Shown piece by piece: positions 21,729-34,214 of a stretch of 51,779 nt of DNA (position 1 is its first letter; each line of letters opens with the position of its first letter). Position numbers and translations under genes: made by a program. The stretch is from Davidsoniella eucalypti. Taxonomy: Eukaryota; Ascomycota; Sordariomycetes; Microascales; Ceratocystidaceae. Location: the NCBI GenBank assembly GCA_004009845.1, contig RMBW01000195.1, positions 1-51,779 on the forward strand, read 5' to 3'. The notes beneath the pieces were generated by a model. It saw only the letters and a program-made list of their open reading frames with translations, was not told where the DNA came from and ran no database searches.

Positions 21729-23053
21729 AGTCGTGATAGATTGGGTACTTATAAGAAGCCACTAGAGTACTGGGTAGGAATAAGAAATTTAGGTGGGGGG
21801 GTGATGGAGGGTAAAAGCTCTTGGGCTAATGGCCGCACTATAAATAATTGAGAAGAATTGAAGATGGAAACCAAAGGCTGAGATGGTAAGGCTATGGATA
21901 TGAAAGAATAAACAAATTAGGGTTTTCTATCTACAGATGCAAGAACTAAAAGCTATATCAAAAGAGCAAGCAAATCGGTCTAGTAGTTGCTGCTTCGGCT
22001 GTCAAAATCACCATGTCATCGATTAGGCAATGAGTTCGGGAGAGCTTACCTCATTTCGTGTTGCCCATTAAAGACCGGCATTTAGCCGTTTTGTTGTGGG
22101 GTAGCATTGTTTACGTAGAAAGATATTAAGCTAGCTAGGGTTAACGAAGCTGTGGGTTATGTGAAGCTCAAAACCGGAACTTGATCTGTGAGACACGGCA
22201 AGAAGTTGGCGTGGGAAACTTGATTTTCTATTTGGCATAACACGTGGTTGAAATGGCAACTAGGAGTAGAATAGATGATACGGGAATTTGAGGCTATTTT
22301 GTTGTGTAATCTCATGTGAAGACATATTATGGGATTGTGTAATGTAGTGGTGTTGAGAATGTCTTGGAAAAGCCCGTATTTGCAAGTCTTTGGGACGAGA
22401 ATCAACAAGCGAAGCGAAAGAAACATGGAAACATAAGCTGATGCGCTTTGGTGAAGGGCGATGAGAACAAACAAACAGAGGCTCAGATCAAAGCCTGCGA
22501 AGACGAATGTAGTCCCAGAGTGTCACTAAAGATTCGTGATGTATTTCATAAGAGATTGAACCATAGAATAAACAATGCTGATAAACAAATGGTAAAGTGA
22601 GACAGGCTAATAAAAACTCAGAAAGCGAAAGCAAAGGAATCAAGACATGAAGTAGAAATCTCGCAGTAATCAAAATAACGCCGTTAAAATCAAGATTTGC
22701 AAGTTTCAGGAATCGATGAAATCTGGTTGTGAACTAGCGACAGCGTTACACAAAAACGTCGTTTTGGCAGGGAGGGAGGCCAACATAATCAGAAAAAGAG
22801 AAATAGGAAGCGAAGAAAAATCAACTTGGAATTGCGGCATGAAATGATTGTGAAAAGAAAAGAAGATTCAATTTGGGAATGCAGTCTACAAGGCCATACG
22901 CCTTTTTAGGCACACTTTTTAGTCAAGCCGTGGTGTCGATGACTAGGAGAGTATTTACTAGAAGAAAACGAACATGTGTAAAGAAAAAAACATGAGAGGA
23001 AAACTAATTGCATACGAGACGTCCTAAGAGCTGCAGTACAATCATGCTTGGGT
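21729..23053. other. CSN3 promoter and 3' region of the zinc-finger gene
   Basis: About 1.3 kb, A/G-rich on the plus strand over long stretches (22780-22870). No gene is recognised; short minus frames at 22157-22474 and 22488-22673 are low-complexity. Confidence 0.5.
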
Positions 23054-25054
23054 TCAATCGTTATTCTGACTCTTGGACGGGGGAGCAATCGGACCCCAGA
23101 TGCAAGAAGTCCCGGCCCTGGAAGCCGATATATTCGACTGCCACGGGCTATTGACCACATTTCTGGAGCGAGGTCTCGGTGAAGAATTGTTGACCCTGAT
23201 AGATAGACGTTGGATAGGTGCTTCATAATCGGGAATATGAGGCCTATGGGGGTTAGCACCATCTGTGACATGGCCCTGGAAACGTCTAAGGCCTGTTACA
23301 AGACTGACCCCTCCATGTGAGCTGTGCGAAGAACTCAGATGACTAGGTGTCGAACCTGCCTGGACGGGGGCGCCATAGTTCATGGACTGGCGAGCGTCGG
23401 CAACAGTAGCTGCAGCAATGCTACTACCACTGCTGCTACTGTTTGGCGTGGTAGACCTCCACTTTGAGATGACGGACGATGGCGAGGGAGACTGCATATG
23501 TGGTAGCGAGACGGGGTTCTGAAGCGACTGGTGGGCCAAAAGCTGGAGAGGCTGAGTATCCATGGTAGGGCTCGTAGCGATAGAAGATACCGTCTTTGTA
23601 TTTATGGCCATCAAAGCCGGCTTTTGGCTCTCGGAATTAGCCATCTGGCGTCTCCACCACAGGGGAAGGCCGTGGAACAAGCCAAGAGATATCTGGGTCT
23701 CTTTGTCCATTGGCATCGTATGCTTGAACTTGCAGCCTTGCTGGGTGAAAGCACATACACCTTCATGAACCCACTTGTCGCAGTACTCCTTTTCCCTCTT
23801 GCTGGAACCGGTTTTGGTGTGGGCATTGATCTAAGATTTGATGTCAGTATAGGGCCAAGTAGATTAAATCGTGTGTAGAGCTGCAGCGCAATAAGAAGCC
23901 GAGCGGTAGGTTTGCCCTCTGAGGATGTGACATAAAGGTAATGTGTTATCTCATAAACTTACAAACTGAATAGGACGGTCTGTAGATGCAACGCCGGGTG
24001 GAGGTGGGCAAGTGGTGGAGGGCAGAATAATGAGACCATTTAGATTGTCTTGATTCGCTGGGATATTCTTCATAAACGGGAGCTTATCCGCGGGGATTAG
24101 CCGGGTGTACTTTCCATTTCCACGATCTAAGCAATAGCCATAGTTGCCTTTAAGCTGATCTTGAGACAGTGCATAGTAGAACGGGTGCTGGCCGTACTTC
24201 GAACTGGGCTGTGACTGGAACTGGGCCTGTTGCTGTTGCTGTTGCTGTTGAATGTGATCAAAAGATTGAGAAGCGAATGATTCTCTCGGAACATTGAACG
24301 GAAACGGAGCCATGTGAGAGTTGCCAGTCGATATGTTAGCTGCAGACATGGAGGGAGCAAAAGGAGAAGCCAAAGGCTGCGATGAGTGAGCTGCGTAGGT
24401 AGAGGTGGTGGCAGCGGGAGAGTGTGAAAAGCCGGTAGACTGGTAGGTCGGCATATACTGGTGAGATTGCGATTGTATGTTCATGCAAGGCTGTTGAGGC
24501 ATGCCCATAGCCTGAGATAGTGAGCCCTGATCGCACTGCTGTAGCTGATCAGCCTTCAGTGTCTGGCCGTAGGACAGTTGCTGTATGACTCCAGATGAGA
24601 CATTTTGGAAGAAACGGTCGTTGAAAGAGTAACCATCCGAGCTTTCAAAAGATCTCTGGTTGAGGTGGCTTGCTTCAGACATGGCCCCAGAAGGCGAATG
24701 GCTGGCCATCGTAACAGGCAGTTGTGCCTGAGAGGGTCGAGACATAGGGAATGGACTAGATCTCGGAGGGAGCTGTGAGAGATGACCAGGAGCTGAGAGA
24801 GCAGATTGAGTATCAAACTGACGACTCAAAGGTGCAGAAAACTGGCCATGAAAAAAGGCAGCATCGCTCACTGTATTGTTCATAGCACCGCCATACTCTC
24901 CGCTTGATAGCTTGCCAGCCGTATACTGGGCATTCGATACTCGTGACATGTTGTCTGTGCTGGGACCACGTTGAAGGTAATTCGGCGTGATGGCAGAAGC
25001 AGGCGACTCGGAAAAGGTCAAGCCTGGAGGGGAAATGGACGAGTTCCCTTTCAT
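23054..25054 (-). CDS. CCCH zinc-finger protein, Ser/Gln-rich
   Basis: Exon 1 is 25054-23963 (ATG giving MKGNSSISPP), the intron is 132 nt (donor GTAAGT, acceptor TTAG), and exon 2 is 23830-23054; 622 aa. The first 290 residues are Ser/Gln/Pro-rich and disordered, with a poly-Gln run (about 8 Gln). A conserved segment then begins at HPFYYALSQDQLKGNYGYCLDRGNGKYTRLIPADKLP. Just after the splice comes a CCCH finger, CDKWVHEGVCAFTQQGCKFKH (spacing C-x8-C-x6-C-x3-H), followed by MPMDKETQISLGLFHGLPLWWRRQ, a block I associate with a conserved fungal family. The rest is Ser-rich. Single CCCH fingers usually bind RNA, so a post-transcriptional role is plausible but unproven. The frame is open a little 5' of the ATG, and a 5'-leader intron is possible. 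Confidence 0.82.
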
Positions 25055-27424
25055 TTCGATAGAACTCAAGCTGAATCTGAGAGCTAGATGAAGTTAGATG
25101 GGTTGATATGATAGTAATTTGATGAAAGGTAACGAACCAGGCTTTTTGAGGTGTAGAAAGGAGAGGATGAAGACGATCTTTAAAGAGAGAGAACCTTGGA
25201 AACAGGACAATCTAGTAAGCTTAAGTTGAACGAAAGATTGCCTATTTCCTAATCTTAGATGAAAGCACAGAAATTAAGCAAAATGCAGTTAGGCTGTTGA
25301 TGAGCTAACTCGTAAAGGTGCAGGCAGCTTAGTAGAAGAAAGAAAAGAAGAAGAGAAAAAAAGAAGACGAGAAAAAAGGATAGGAGAGTTAGAGAGGAAA
25401 ATTCTTAAGTATGAGTAATAGGAAGACCAATTCTAATTAGGAAGTAGCGAAAATTTTGATGAGTTGGTGATAAATCAAGTAGGTGCAAACATAAGGCCGT
25501 TCCTTCCTTTGCAGGTTTTTGTAGATTATCGTATAGTAGAGGCGTCGGTAAGAGTTGAACTCCACGATGGCTAGATATATAAAATCGGTATAATGGCAGT
25601 AGATATAATGTGTGATATGTATGGAGTTGATTGCAGTGCTATGTGCGGTCATGGCGAAACTCGCAGATTCGATATGTTGATGTAAAGAAAAGAGCAGAAC
25701 ATGATATAACCCAAGGACATGAGAAGGGTAGGCAGTCATCTAGATTTATGTGTCTCCGTACCACAGCTTAGCAGAGGACAGCAAACAAAACGAGCAGGGC
25801 TTCTAGAAAACGCAGAAGGTGTTCTGAAGCAACGCCCGTCGTTGTGCGTGCAATACTTGAGCGAGAAGAAGAGACATTGGGAGCTAAGCAATACTGAGCT
25901 AAGGGGTTGGGTTCCAACGGGAGAGAGCATACCGGAATGTTGTATGTGATTTGTTATATTGGAATCACGCATCTTTGGGCTCCTTGCTACACAATACACA
26001 GAAATTATAGAGATTTGGGATATAGATTCCTAGTGACATCTCACCAAACGGAATCAACGAATTCGTGGGTCTTGATATAACGCCGATAAACAAAGAAAAC
26101 AATTATATAACAGCCCAATCTTTAAGATACTGATAGCTGATTCCAAATTAGCTTGAATCTTCCATGAGAACGTCGTCTGGGTTTCTATGACTTAGCAAAC
26201 GGCACAGTTTCTTTGTTTACACCTACTACCGGGTGGACACGCTTTGTGTAAACCTAACTAGCAAACCGTCCATGTTGTTTGGCGCGTTTTCGCCTTGGAT
26301 TACCTATCGGCTTGGCCTATTCTGTCCAAAAAGGATGGTAGCCGAGATGGAAAAGCATGAATCACGATTATTCATGACGTCCCTACGCTTATAGACTCCT
26401 AGTATGTGCTATACTGCAGCTCAGCACAACAGTATATACATATATGTGAAAGTGTATGAGCATTTGCTAAGATATAGATTATATTTGTGCATATAAATCA
26501 AGCACATACATATAACTACCTGCTATTTGTCTATCGGCAAAACCCTGTATGATGCACCTGACGCCACTCCGAAGAAGACAAACGAAGGTGCAAGGGGAGT
26601 CAGAAACATCTACCTAAAGTATGCGATCTGTCACTGGCGCGTTAATAGACGGCACATTTCTCTGTATCTAGAAAAAGAGGAAAGTCTTACTGTCTCAACT
26701 CTATGATTCTTCACAATGTAGGACTCACAGGGCAAAGGTTCTTCTTCTCTTCTCTTTCTAATTCTATGCATGCAAACAGATAATACAAACACTATAGCTT
26801 AGCTATAAGACACTAGAATGTAGAGACATATAGCTGAAGTATACTGCCTATCAGTCGTGGCTGAATTACTACAAACAGGACTTGTTGATTAATTCTTGTG
26901 TTATATGGGTATTGAATTGCGCCAATTTTGGCATCGGGCATGATAGGCAACATGATATTTTCCATAATGTTTATCATCTGTATAGCATGTGAAGATACAA
27001 ATTCTATATATAAATAGAAAGTAACTAGCTGGTAATAAGACGTTGTTCTTTAGGCATGACTGCTGCTTCATTAAGAATTGTATATGTAATATTAAGGAAA
27101 AAAGAGAGTTAGACAACACATTTATGATGTGAATAGAGTGAGATTTATGACTTTCGTTTGTAATTGTAAAGAGTAAAGGAAAACGATAAAAAAAAGTCAA
27201 GTTATTACTAAATACTTTTAGCCATCGGAGGAACAAATGCGAGGGGAACAGAAAAAATGTGAAATACATAGTATGGGGAATACATCATTGATCACGTGGT
27301 ATTGTGATTTATGTATATGGAGAAAACTATAGACTACAAAAAAAAAGGAAGATCTAAGGGGGGCAGATAAAAAATACAAAAACTAACACGTATCACATAC
27401 GTGGGGATAGAGATGCAGAAACTA
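25055..27424. other. Long intergenic region and zinc-finger gene leader
   Basis: About 2.4 kb between the zinc-finger gene promoter and the remodeller 3' end. A purine-rich tract at 25330-25400 (pyrimidine-rich on the coding strand of the zinc-finger gene) fits a fungal promoter or leader. The rest is AT-rich and I see no gene; minus frames at 25437, 25736 and 26901 look random. Confidence 0.5.
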
Positions 27425-30400
27425 CTACTTCTTGTGTTTCAAGACTACTTGGTAGCCTGCAGTGGTAGCTCCCTTGACCTTTTGTAGTAAGTCATCTAGG
27501 AAGTGAAGGTTTGCTCGGTGTGTGGAGTCGGGGAGCTTGAGAGCAAATAGTGCCGCCACTGCTCTACGGACCATGTCTGCAGTAGGACGCACCGGCTGTA
27601 GTTCAGATGGACCCTCCAAAGCTGCCAGAGCTGGTAATCGATGAGACGCGGGTATATAGGGTGATTTTGCGAGACTAGGGACAAGTAGTAGTAGATCATA
27701 TAGGCCGGCTGTCATATCAGCAGGATTTCTGCTATCGATATTGAGGGAGGTAATAGTGTTGGGAGCAGCAGGAAGACCACTGTATTGAGCGACGAGAGGG
27801 TCACTAGATTGAGCAACAAGAGGGCCACTGGATTGAATAGATGCACCAGTGTTCATTTGAGGGGCTTGTTGAGAGACTCGTGGAGGCGGAACAGGCGTAA
27901 TCGGATTCGATGAAGGTGAGCTACTGCCCCGAAGTTCAATAACACGGCCCTGTGCTTGTATATCTTGTTGCGGTTGAAACTGATGGAAATCCTGGAGCCG
28001 CTGCAAGTCTTGCCACTGCTGACGTTGCTGTCCTTGTTGACGTTGCCAATTCCATTGCTGTTGCAGTTGCTGCTGCTGCTGCAATTGCTGCCGAATTTGT
28101 TGCTGTACTTGTAGTTGCTGTTGCTTTTGCATCTGGAGGTACTGGCCAATAGCATTTCTTGTGCTCATAGGTGGTACATCCTTCATAATAGGCTGAGAAT
28201 ACTGCCAAGACTGAGGTTCGACATTGAGATATGGCGTCCCAGAGAAACGTTGATCAGATCCAGTCGATGGCGAGGGTACAGGCATGGGCGGAGGGACATT
28301 CTTGGGGTATGTCGGGTAGACACTAGCGAATTCTAGAGGCGCTGAATTCAATGGCGGTTGGCATGGCAGCTGATGGGATACCTGAGCTCCGGGCTGGCAT
28401 AGCGGTTGAAATGGCGCTTGTTGTACTGTTTGAGGTAGAGGTTGATACGCAGACGGTGGTGGCAGTTGTTGCGGAGGCCTTTGGGGAAGCTGTAGGACAG
28501 TTTTATGGTTCATAGGGAGGCTGGTCTGCTGATTGTGCCATGTAGAATTGAACTGTGGTTGTTGTCGTTCGCTTTCTGGCCGTCTTATTATCTGGGCCAT
28601 GGAGCTCGATGCTGTTGACGAGGTGTCCATTTCCATATTCTGCAAATCCCTCGTTGGTACTTCAATGGTCTCACTGTGTCGATCGAAACTTGGGGTAAGG
28701 TTGATCGGCTGAGCCGGGACTCGAGATGTTGCTCCAGAGGTTGATTCTGCCGCTGCTTCGGCCACTACTCCAACCGCTGCTTCAACTATCGCTCTAGCTG
28801 GTGCATCAGCCGTCGCTTTGGCTGCTGCTGCTGCTCCGAATGACCCTGTGGCTACCGCTTCAAAATTTTCAGCTCGACGAAGAGGAGGCAGTATGCGGGC
28901 GTTGATTATGCTACGATTAGAATATGCCGGCTCCTGCTGTTTTCTAGGCGCAGGTAACATGTTCGTTGTCCATGGGACCATCTGGAATACTGCTGTTGTC
29001 AAGGCTATTAGCGATATGAACCGGCAAGATGATACATTGAAAGTTAACTTACAATTGCTTTGGAGACTAGGATTCATTTCAGGCCTGAAAGGAGGAGGAG
29101 CACTGTCAAGTTGAGGAGCACTGTCAAGTTGAGGAACACTATTGAGCTGAGGGGCCGCTAGTGTAGCCTCATCGCTTGATAAGAACTCCAACTCTTCTAT
29201 TGGTTGAGCTTCCAAAGCGATGTCGAAGTCAGGATCGGCGTCTTTGCTAACATCGAAATCGGCCTCAATAGGAGCATCAGAATCATCGTTCGGGTCTTTG
29301 GCTGTGTTAGTACTACGGCTTGTGGTGTAGTTGACAGTAGGGCGAGCACGACCACCACGTCCCAGGATCTCCTTCTTGGCTTCAAGCTCCTGCGCGGCAT
29401 CTGCTGCTCGCTGCGCTAGAATCTTCTCCCAAACACTAGAAGTGACAGCCTTGTCAACTTCACCTTCGTTATCACCACCTAGAAGATCCTGGATGGCGCC
29501 ACCGTTCTCGTTAGTCCAGACTTTGCCGTATGTAAACTCGGCCTTTAGATCAGATGAGTCCCCGGGACTCGTGAACGAGCGGTCAAGAATCTTCTCGATG
29601 GCGGCGTCGTCGTATTTGATAATTTCACGCTTAGCATTTTCGTCCGTATTAAAGAGGGCCGAGGCACCATGCCTTAAGAGACCTTCGAGATCACGAGCGT
29701 CATCAAAGCTGGAGCCCATACGTTCAATCAGGGCATGGTCGAGCGCCATTTTACTCTTGCCTACTTGCATCATCTTCTCCTCGACTGAGTCTTTTGTCAT
29801 TAGTTGGATGCACAGGACTTTGTTCCGCTGTCCGATTCGATGGGCGCGAGAGAGAGCTTGCAAGTCTTGATGAGGGTTGAAATCTGGATCCAATATGATG
29901 ACAGTATCTGCTGTGGCAAGGTTGATACCGACACCACCCGCTCTGGTTGATAGTAGGAAAGCAAAGAGCGACGATCCAGGCTCGTTGAAACGGTCTATGC
30001 GTCTTTGCTTCTCTAGACTGGAGACCGAGCCGTCTAACCGAGCACATTCCATTCCCAGGCCGTGCAAGAAGTCTTCCATGATATCAAGCTCGCCAAGAAA
30101 TTGACTAAACATAAGCACTCGGTGACCTTTCTCTTTCAACTTGGGCAGGAGAGACTCTAGGAAAATGAGCTTCCCTGAAGCCTCTACAAGATTCCGATGT
30201 GAGAGAACTAGATCATCAGTTCTCTCCTCGACAGCGCTCGAGTAGATAAACGGATGGCAGATGCATTTGCGCAGCTGAACGAGGATATTGCTGAGACTAC
30301 CGCGCTCGCTTTTGTTTATGCGCGAGTTGCTAAAGATGGCCCGGATGAGTTCGGGGTTTTTCGACAAGATAGATTTACATAACTGCTCCTGGACGACTGT

Positions 30401-33400
30401 CATAGAAACAGGCACGATGATCTGTGACATTGGGGGCAAAAACTTGAGTACGCCAGCCTTTGTTCGGCGTAAGAAATAAGGAGAAATGAGCTGATGAAGC
30501 TCGTGGACCTTGTCCCTGGTGAGTTCCTGGTACTCCTCATCCATATTTTCAGCATCAAACTTTAAATCGATAAACTGCAGCAGGTTGAACAGTTCACGTT
30601 TGTTGTTTTGTAGGGGCGTTCCAGTAAGCAAGAGACGGAATGGCAGGCGCATGGAGTCAAGCATGCCATATACGATGCTCTTGCTGTTTTTGAGGCGTTG
30701 TCCCTCATCAGCCACAAGCCCAGCCCATTGAACACTTCTGAATTTGCGACGGGTTTCGTCGTCTTGGACGGAATCATAAGACATTACAACGATGTGTGCC
30801 CGTATACCATGGGATTCGCCTTCAGGGAACAGCTCGTAGTTATATGCCATGTTTTGGGCATACTTGCCTCCATAATACGTGACAACTCGAACATCCGGAG
30901 ACCATTGCTTGATCTCGCGGCGCCAATTAGCACAGGTTGAGTTAGGAACAACAACTAAAAACGGCGCGACTCGGGGGTTTTGCTGGATGAGACTTGTCAA
31001 CAACGTGATGACTTGGATAGTCTTGCCAAGGCCCATTTCGTCAGCGAGAATTGCATTCTCGCCATTGTGAAAGCGACGAAGCATCCAGTTAACGCCAGTC
31101 ATTTGATAATCCATAGGCGTGCCTTTGATTCCGGGTGGTGGGGAGGTGAGGGCTATATCGTCGAATGGCGTATTCTTGAACTCGACAGTTCGTTTGTTCA
31201 TACCGACACCAGAGTCTAATTCGAAGTATTTGCCAGAAAGGTATTGCCGATATGCGATGATGAAGGAGTGATAGAGATTGGGGTTGGAAGAGTCAGGCGG
31301 CTCATCCCAAACGGAGTCAGTGTATGCGAGCCCTTGAGGTTTGAAGTAGATTCTGGCTACATCAACGATTCGATCAATATCGTCAGACAAGTTGTCAACG
31401 GAGCGGGCACGTTCATGATATTCAACTTTGAATATGATGTCTACGGCCAGATATTCATCAGGGATCGCTGCGGAAGTCGTTTTACGGTAGTAATCTTGGA
31501 TGATACTCTTCTTTGAAAAGGCGGTTCTTGTCGCTGGAAAAGCAATGCTATGCACCCAAGAGCCGGGCATCCATTTAACGTGCCGGTATGACTTATCTGC
31601 CCATTTGATGAGGTATTGCTTGTCGTCATCGCCGTAGTCCTTGAACAAAGGTGATCTTGTAGCTTCGGTTATCCTAGATCGTCGTGTAATAGGAGAGCCC
31701 TCAGTGGGAGACGTGTCAGAGGGAGCGCTAGCATCAGATACAAGACGCCATGCAACCAAGGACTCTATCTTGTCGACGTGGTCTATACATTCACGGCATT
31801 CCCAATGGTGAGAATATTCATGGAAAGGTTCTGATGGGACACGAGAACTTGCGTCCGAAAGAGGCGGCAGCTCATCAAAGTGCCAGGCACGTCTACAGCG
31901 CGAGCAACGATAAAGCAAAGTGTCGGAATTGTTGATAAGATCCGGGCTAACAGGCGTTATAGGATCCACGCCATTGTTCTCTTGACGCAGTTTCTCTTCT
32001 TGTTTTGGGGTCTTGCGTGTCGAAAACGCAGCACAAGATTTGCCCGGCTCGTGACATGCTTGACATTTTGCAGTATTTGGTGTAGAACGGGTTTTCCGAA
32101 AGTTATAGTTTATACAAAATTGGCATTGGTAGACAAAGTCTTGCTCGCCTGTTTTGGTGACCATTTGAGTTCTCGATCCGCGGTGGCCCAGACATGACTG
32201 GTGAATCGACCCAGAGCAACCCTGGCAATAGATGAGAAAGCCGCGACTACTTCCTGGCCCAAGTTTGCAAGAATCGCATATCTGTATGTGACGTTTTGCG
32301 AATGAAGATTGTGAATCGACCTGAAAGAAGACTTCCTTGATATTCGCAACCTTTGGGCCTATAAGAGGCATTTCATCATCTAGGTCCATATTCATCAGAT
32401 CAGAGTTCAATGAAAACCGGTCGGAAACGTTGTTTGAGTTGCGTGTCACACGGCCGGAGCGTCTTCTTGTATCGGTATATTCGGTGGACGATTCTCGCGA
32501 CTGATTATTATGTCGTGTACTGCGCAGGTGGTGCCTCAATGTTGTACGCTTCGTTCTCGTAGGTAACAAGCGCGAAGGGAAGTCTGACTGGAGAGTGAAC
32601 AACCCGTCTTCGGAATCTTCTGGACTCGTGGTAGAGGTCGGTTGCTCTGATAGGATGGGAGCAGCTAGCGATCTACGGGTCTGGATTCGCTTTGGTGGCT
32701 CATCTAGCATGAGCTCATCTTCGTCGTGGTTCCCAAAATATGAGCCGTAGGAATGGCGAGTCTTCATTTTATAGCGAGGAATAAGCTGCTGTCTCTGCTG
32801 GCCGACTGGGTTTCGTTGGATGGTGCGGAGCGTTTTGTGAGTAGGCTTCACTCGATAAGCATAAGGATCATCGTCTAATTCGCTTTGGTCTTCCTCTTCT
32901 TCATGGAGACTGTGTGTAAGCTTCGTACGTCTTATCTTCAACCTAACAGACCCAGACGTGCTACCATCAGAGCTAGAGGAAACTCGTCGGCGTTTGGTAT
33001 TCGTCGCGGCGGTATCGTGCGTTTTCCGGTAGTCAGATAAAGCCTGTGTCCCATTGTCCATGGCTGCAAGCTTAGTAGAGGAGATCTAGAAGTTTGGCGT
33101 CATTTGTAATTAGTTATAGAATTCGCTAGCGTACAGATTCGACAACTTACTGTATCTTTCTTGCCATCGAGAAACATGACCTCATATGATTTCTTGCCAT
33201 CCCGACCCGAAGATATTGACAGCACCTCGGCGATGTAGTCAGATACATATGCTTGGTATTTGTCTTTGTCCTCTGAAAGGGCGGGAAGTCTGATTTCAAA
33301 GGCTGATGGCGGCGGTTCGTTGCTTGCCACCAATATTGAGCCGTCCGCAAGTATGCTCTCGTTCTCTTTAGGAAGCAGGCCTAGCTGCTCCGTAGTGGCT

Positions 33401-33414
33401 TCTGTTTGCACCAT
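27425..33414 (-). CDS. mit1: Mit1/CHD3-like SNF2 chromatin-remodelling ATPase
   Basis: Predicted nuclear ATP-driven nucleosome remodeller; fission yeast Mit1 works in the SHREC heterochromatin complex. Exons are 33414-33151, 33085-29053 and 28992-27425, giving 1954 aa. Exon 1 joins exon 2 in phase 0 to form a Tudor/chromo-like segment (KSYEVMFLDGKKDT-ISSTKLAAMDNG), so the 5' exon belongs here. Next are a PHD-type Cys cluster (about 358-412: CDSC, CQGC, HQSC, CQFC), a second Cys/His cluster (about 429-521) and a chromo-like segment (about 579-601, YLIKWADKSYRHVKWMPGSW). The SNF2 ATPase has ADEMGLGKT (about 770), motif II as DEGQ rather than DEAH (about 881), LLTGTPLQNN, and helicase C with SRAHRIGQRN (to about 1174). 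The C-terminal 600 residues are disordered, with a tandem LDSAPQ repeat and long Gln runs. A 60-nt in-frame intron at 28993-29052 may be optional. Confidence 0.9.
27990..28130 (-). repeat. Gln-repeat coding region in the remodeller
   Basis: CAG/CAA-rich DNA encoding runs of Gln separated by Leu, Trp and Arg in the C-terminal tail. Low-complexity expansions of this kind vary in length between strains. Confidence 0.8.
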
Positions 33415-34214
33415 GATTGCGTGGTGAAGCTGATCTCTTTCTTTCTCTGGTATCTTCGTAGTCTCTATGTTCAAAGTCTAGGGCGGTATTGATGATGGAG
33501 TACTAGGTTTGCAATGCTTTTGTGTTGGCTAACACATGAGATCGGGCTGGTAAGAACCTTCGAGGCGCGGCCAGTGTGACGCCAAGTTGTATTTATAATA
33601 GATTGGTTTCGGATCGCTGCTGTTCAAAGTGAAAGCACTATGTCATACTTTGTCGTTGTGGTGAGGATGACGAGTGTCGAGCGTGTTAAGTGAACGAGTT
33701 GGAGATGGGATCAAAATGATGCAAGGCTACCTGTATTATTCTTGTTAAATCGTGATGGGTGAAAAGAAATTAGGTAACGCGGAGTAGGGGTCGCGATGCT
33801 TTTATAAGCTAGCGATGGATTGTTTTGGTGGGTGGAAGCTCATCGAAGAGCTTTGAGAAGCTTAAACAGCGTGGGATCAGGTGCGTCGCAATGTTGACAA
33901 AGATAAGATGGAAATGGAATTATAATTCAGTAGCCATAATACAGGCTAATCTAGTCGCGCGTTTCCCGAATAACCTATACGGTTTGATCTGATTGAGCCT
34001 TTTTCACCGCCTTCCAGTTTGGGCCTCTACGCGAACTAGGTGGCCCACTTAATTTAGCCTGCTCGGTTCATACTATGAAGAAGTTTCTGCAGGCATTTTA
34101 TTTGTCTAGGGCTACTATGTGAAATGGTATGAGCTCGTCTTCACATGTCAAGCGTCTCAAAAATTTGGCCAACATCTCAACCGCTGGGCCTTGCACTGTC
34201 CGACTGACTGCAAG
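33415..34214. promoter_or_regulatory. Divergent promoter region of the remodeller and MRM1
   Basis: About 800 bases between two divergent start codons. On the minus strand TATAAATA (33597-33590) lies 176 bases before the remodeller ATG. The frame is open just upstream of the ATG on both sides (to TTG at 33474 and GTG at 34119), but without an ATG. No other gene is seen. Confidence 0.5.
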
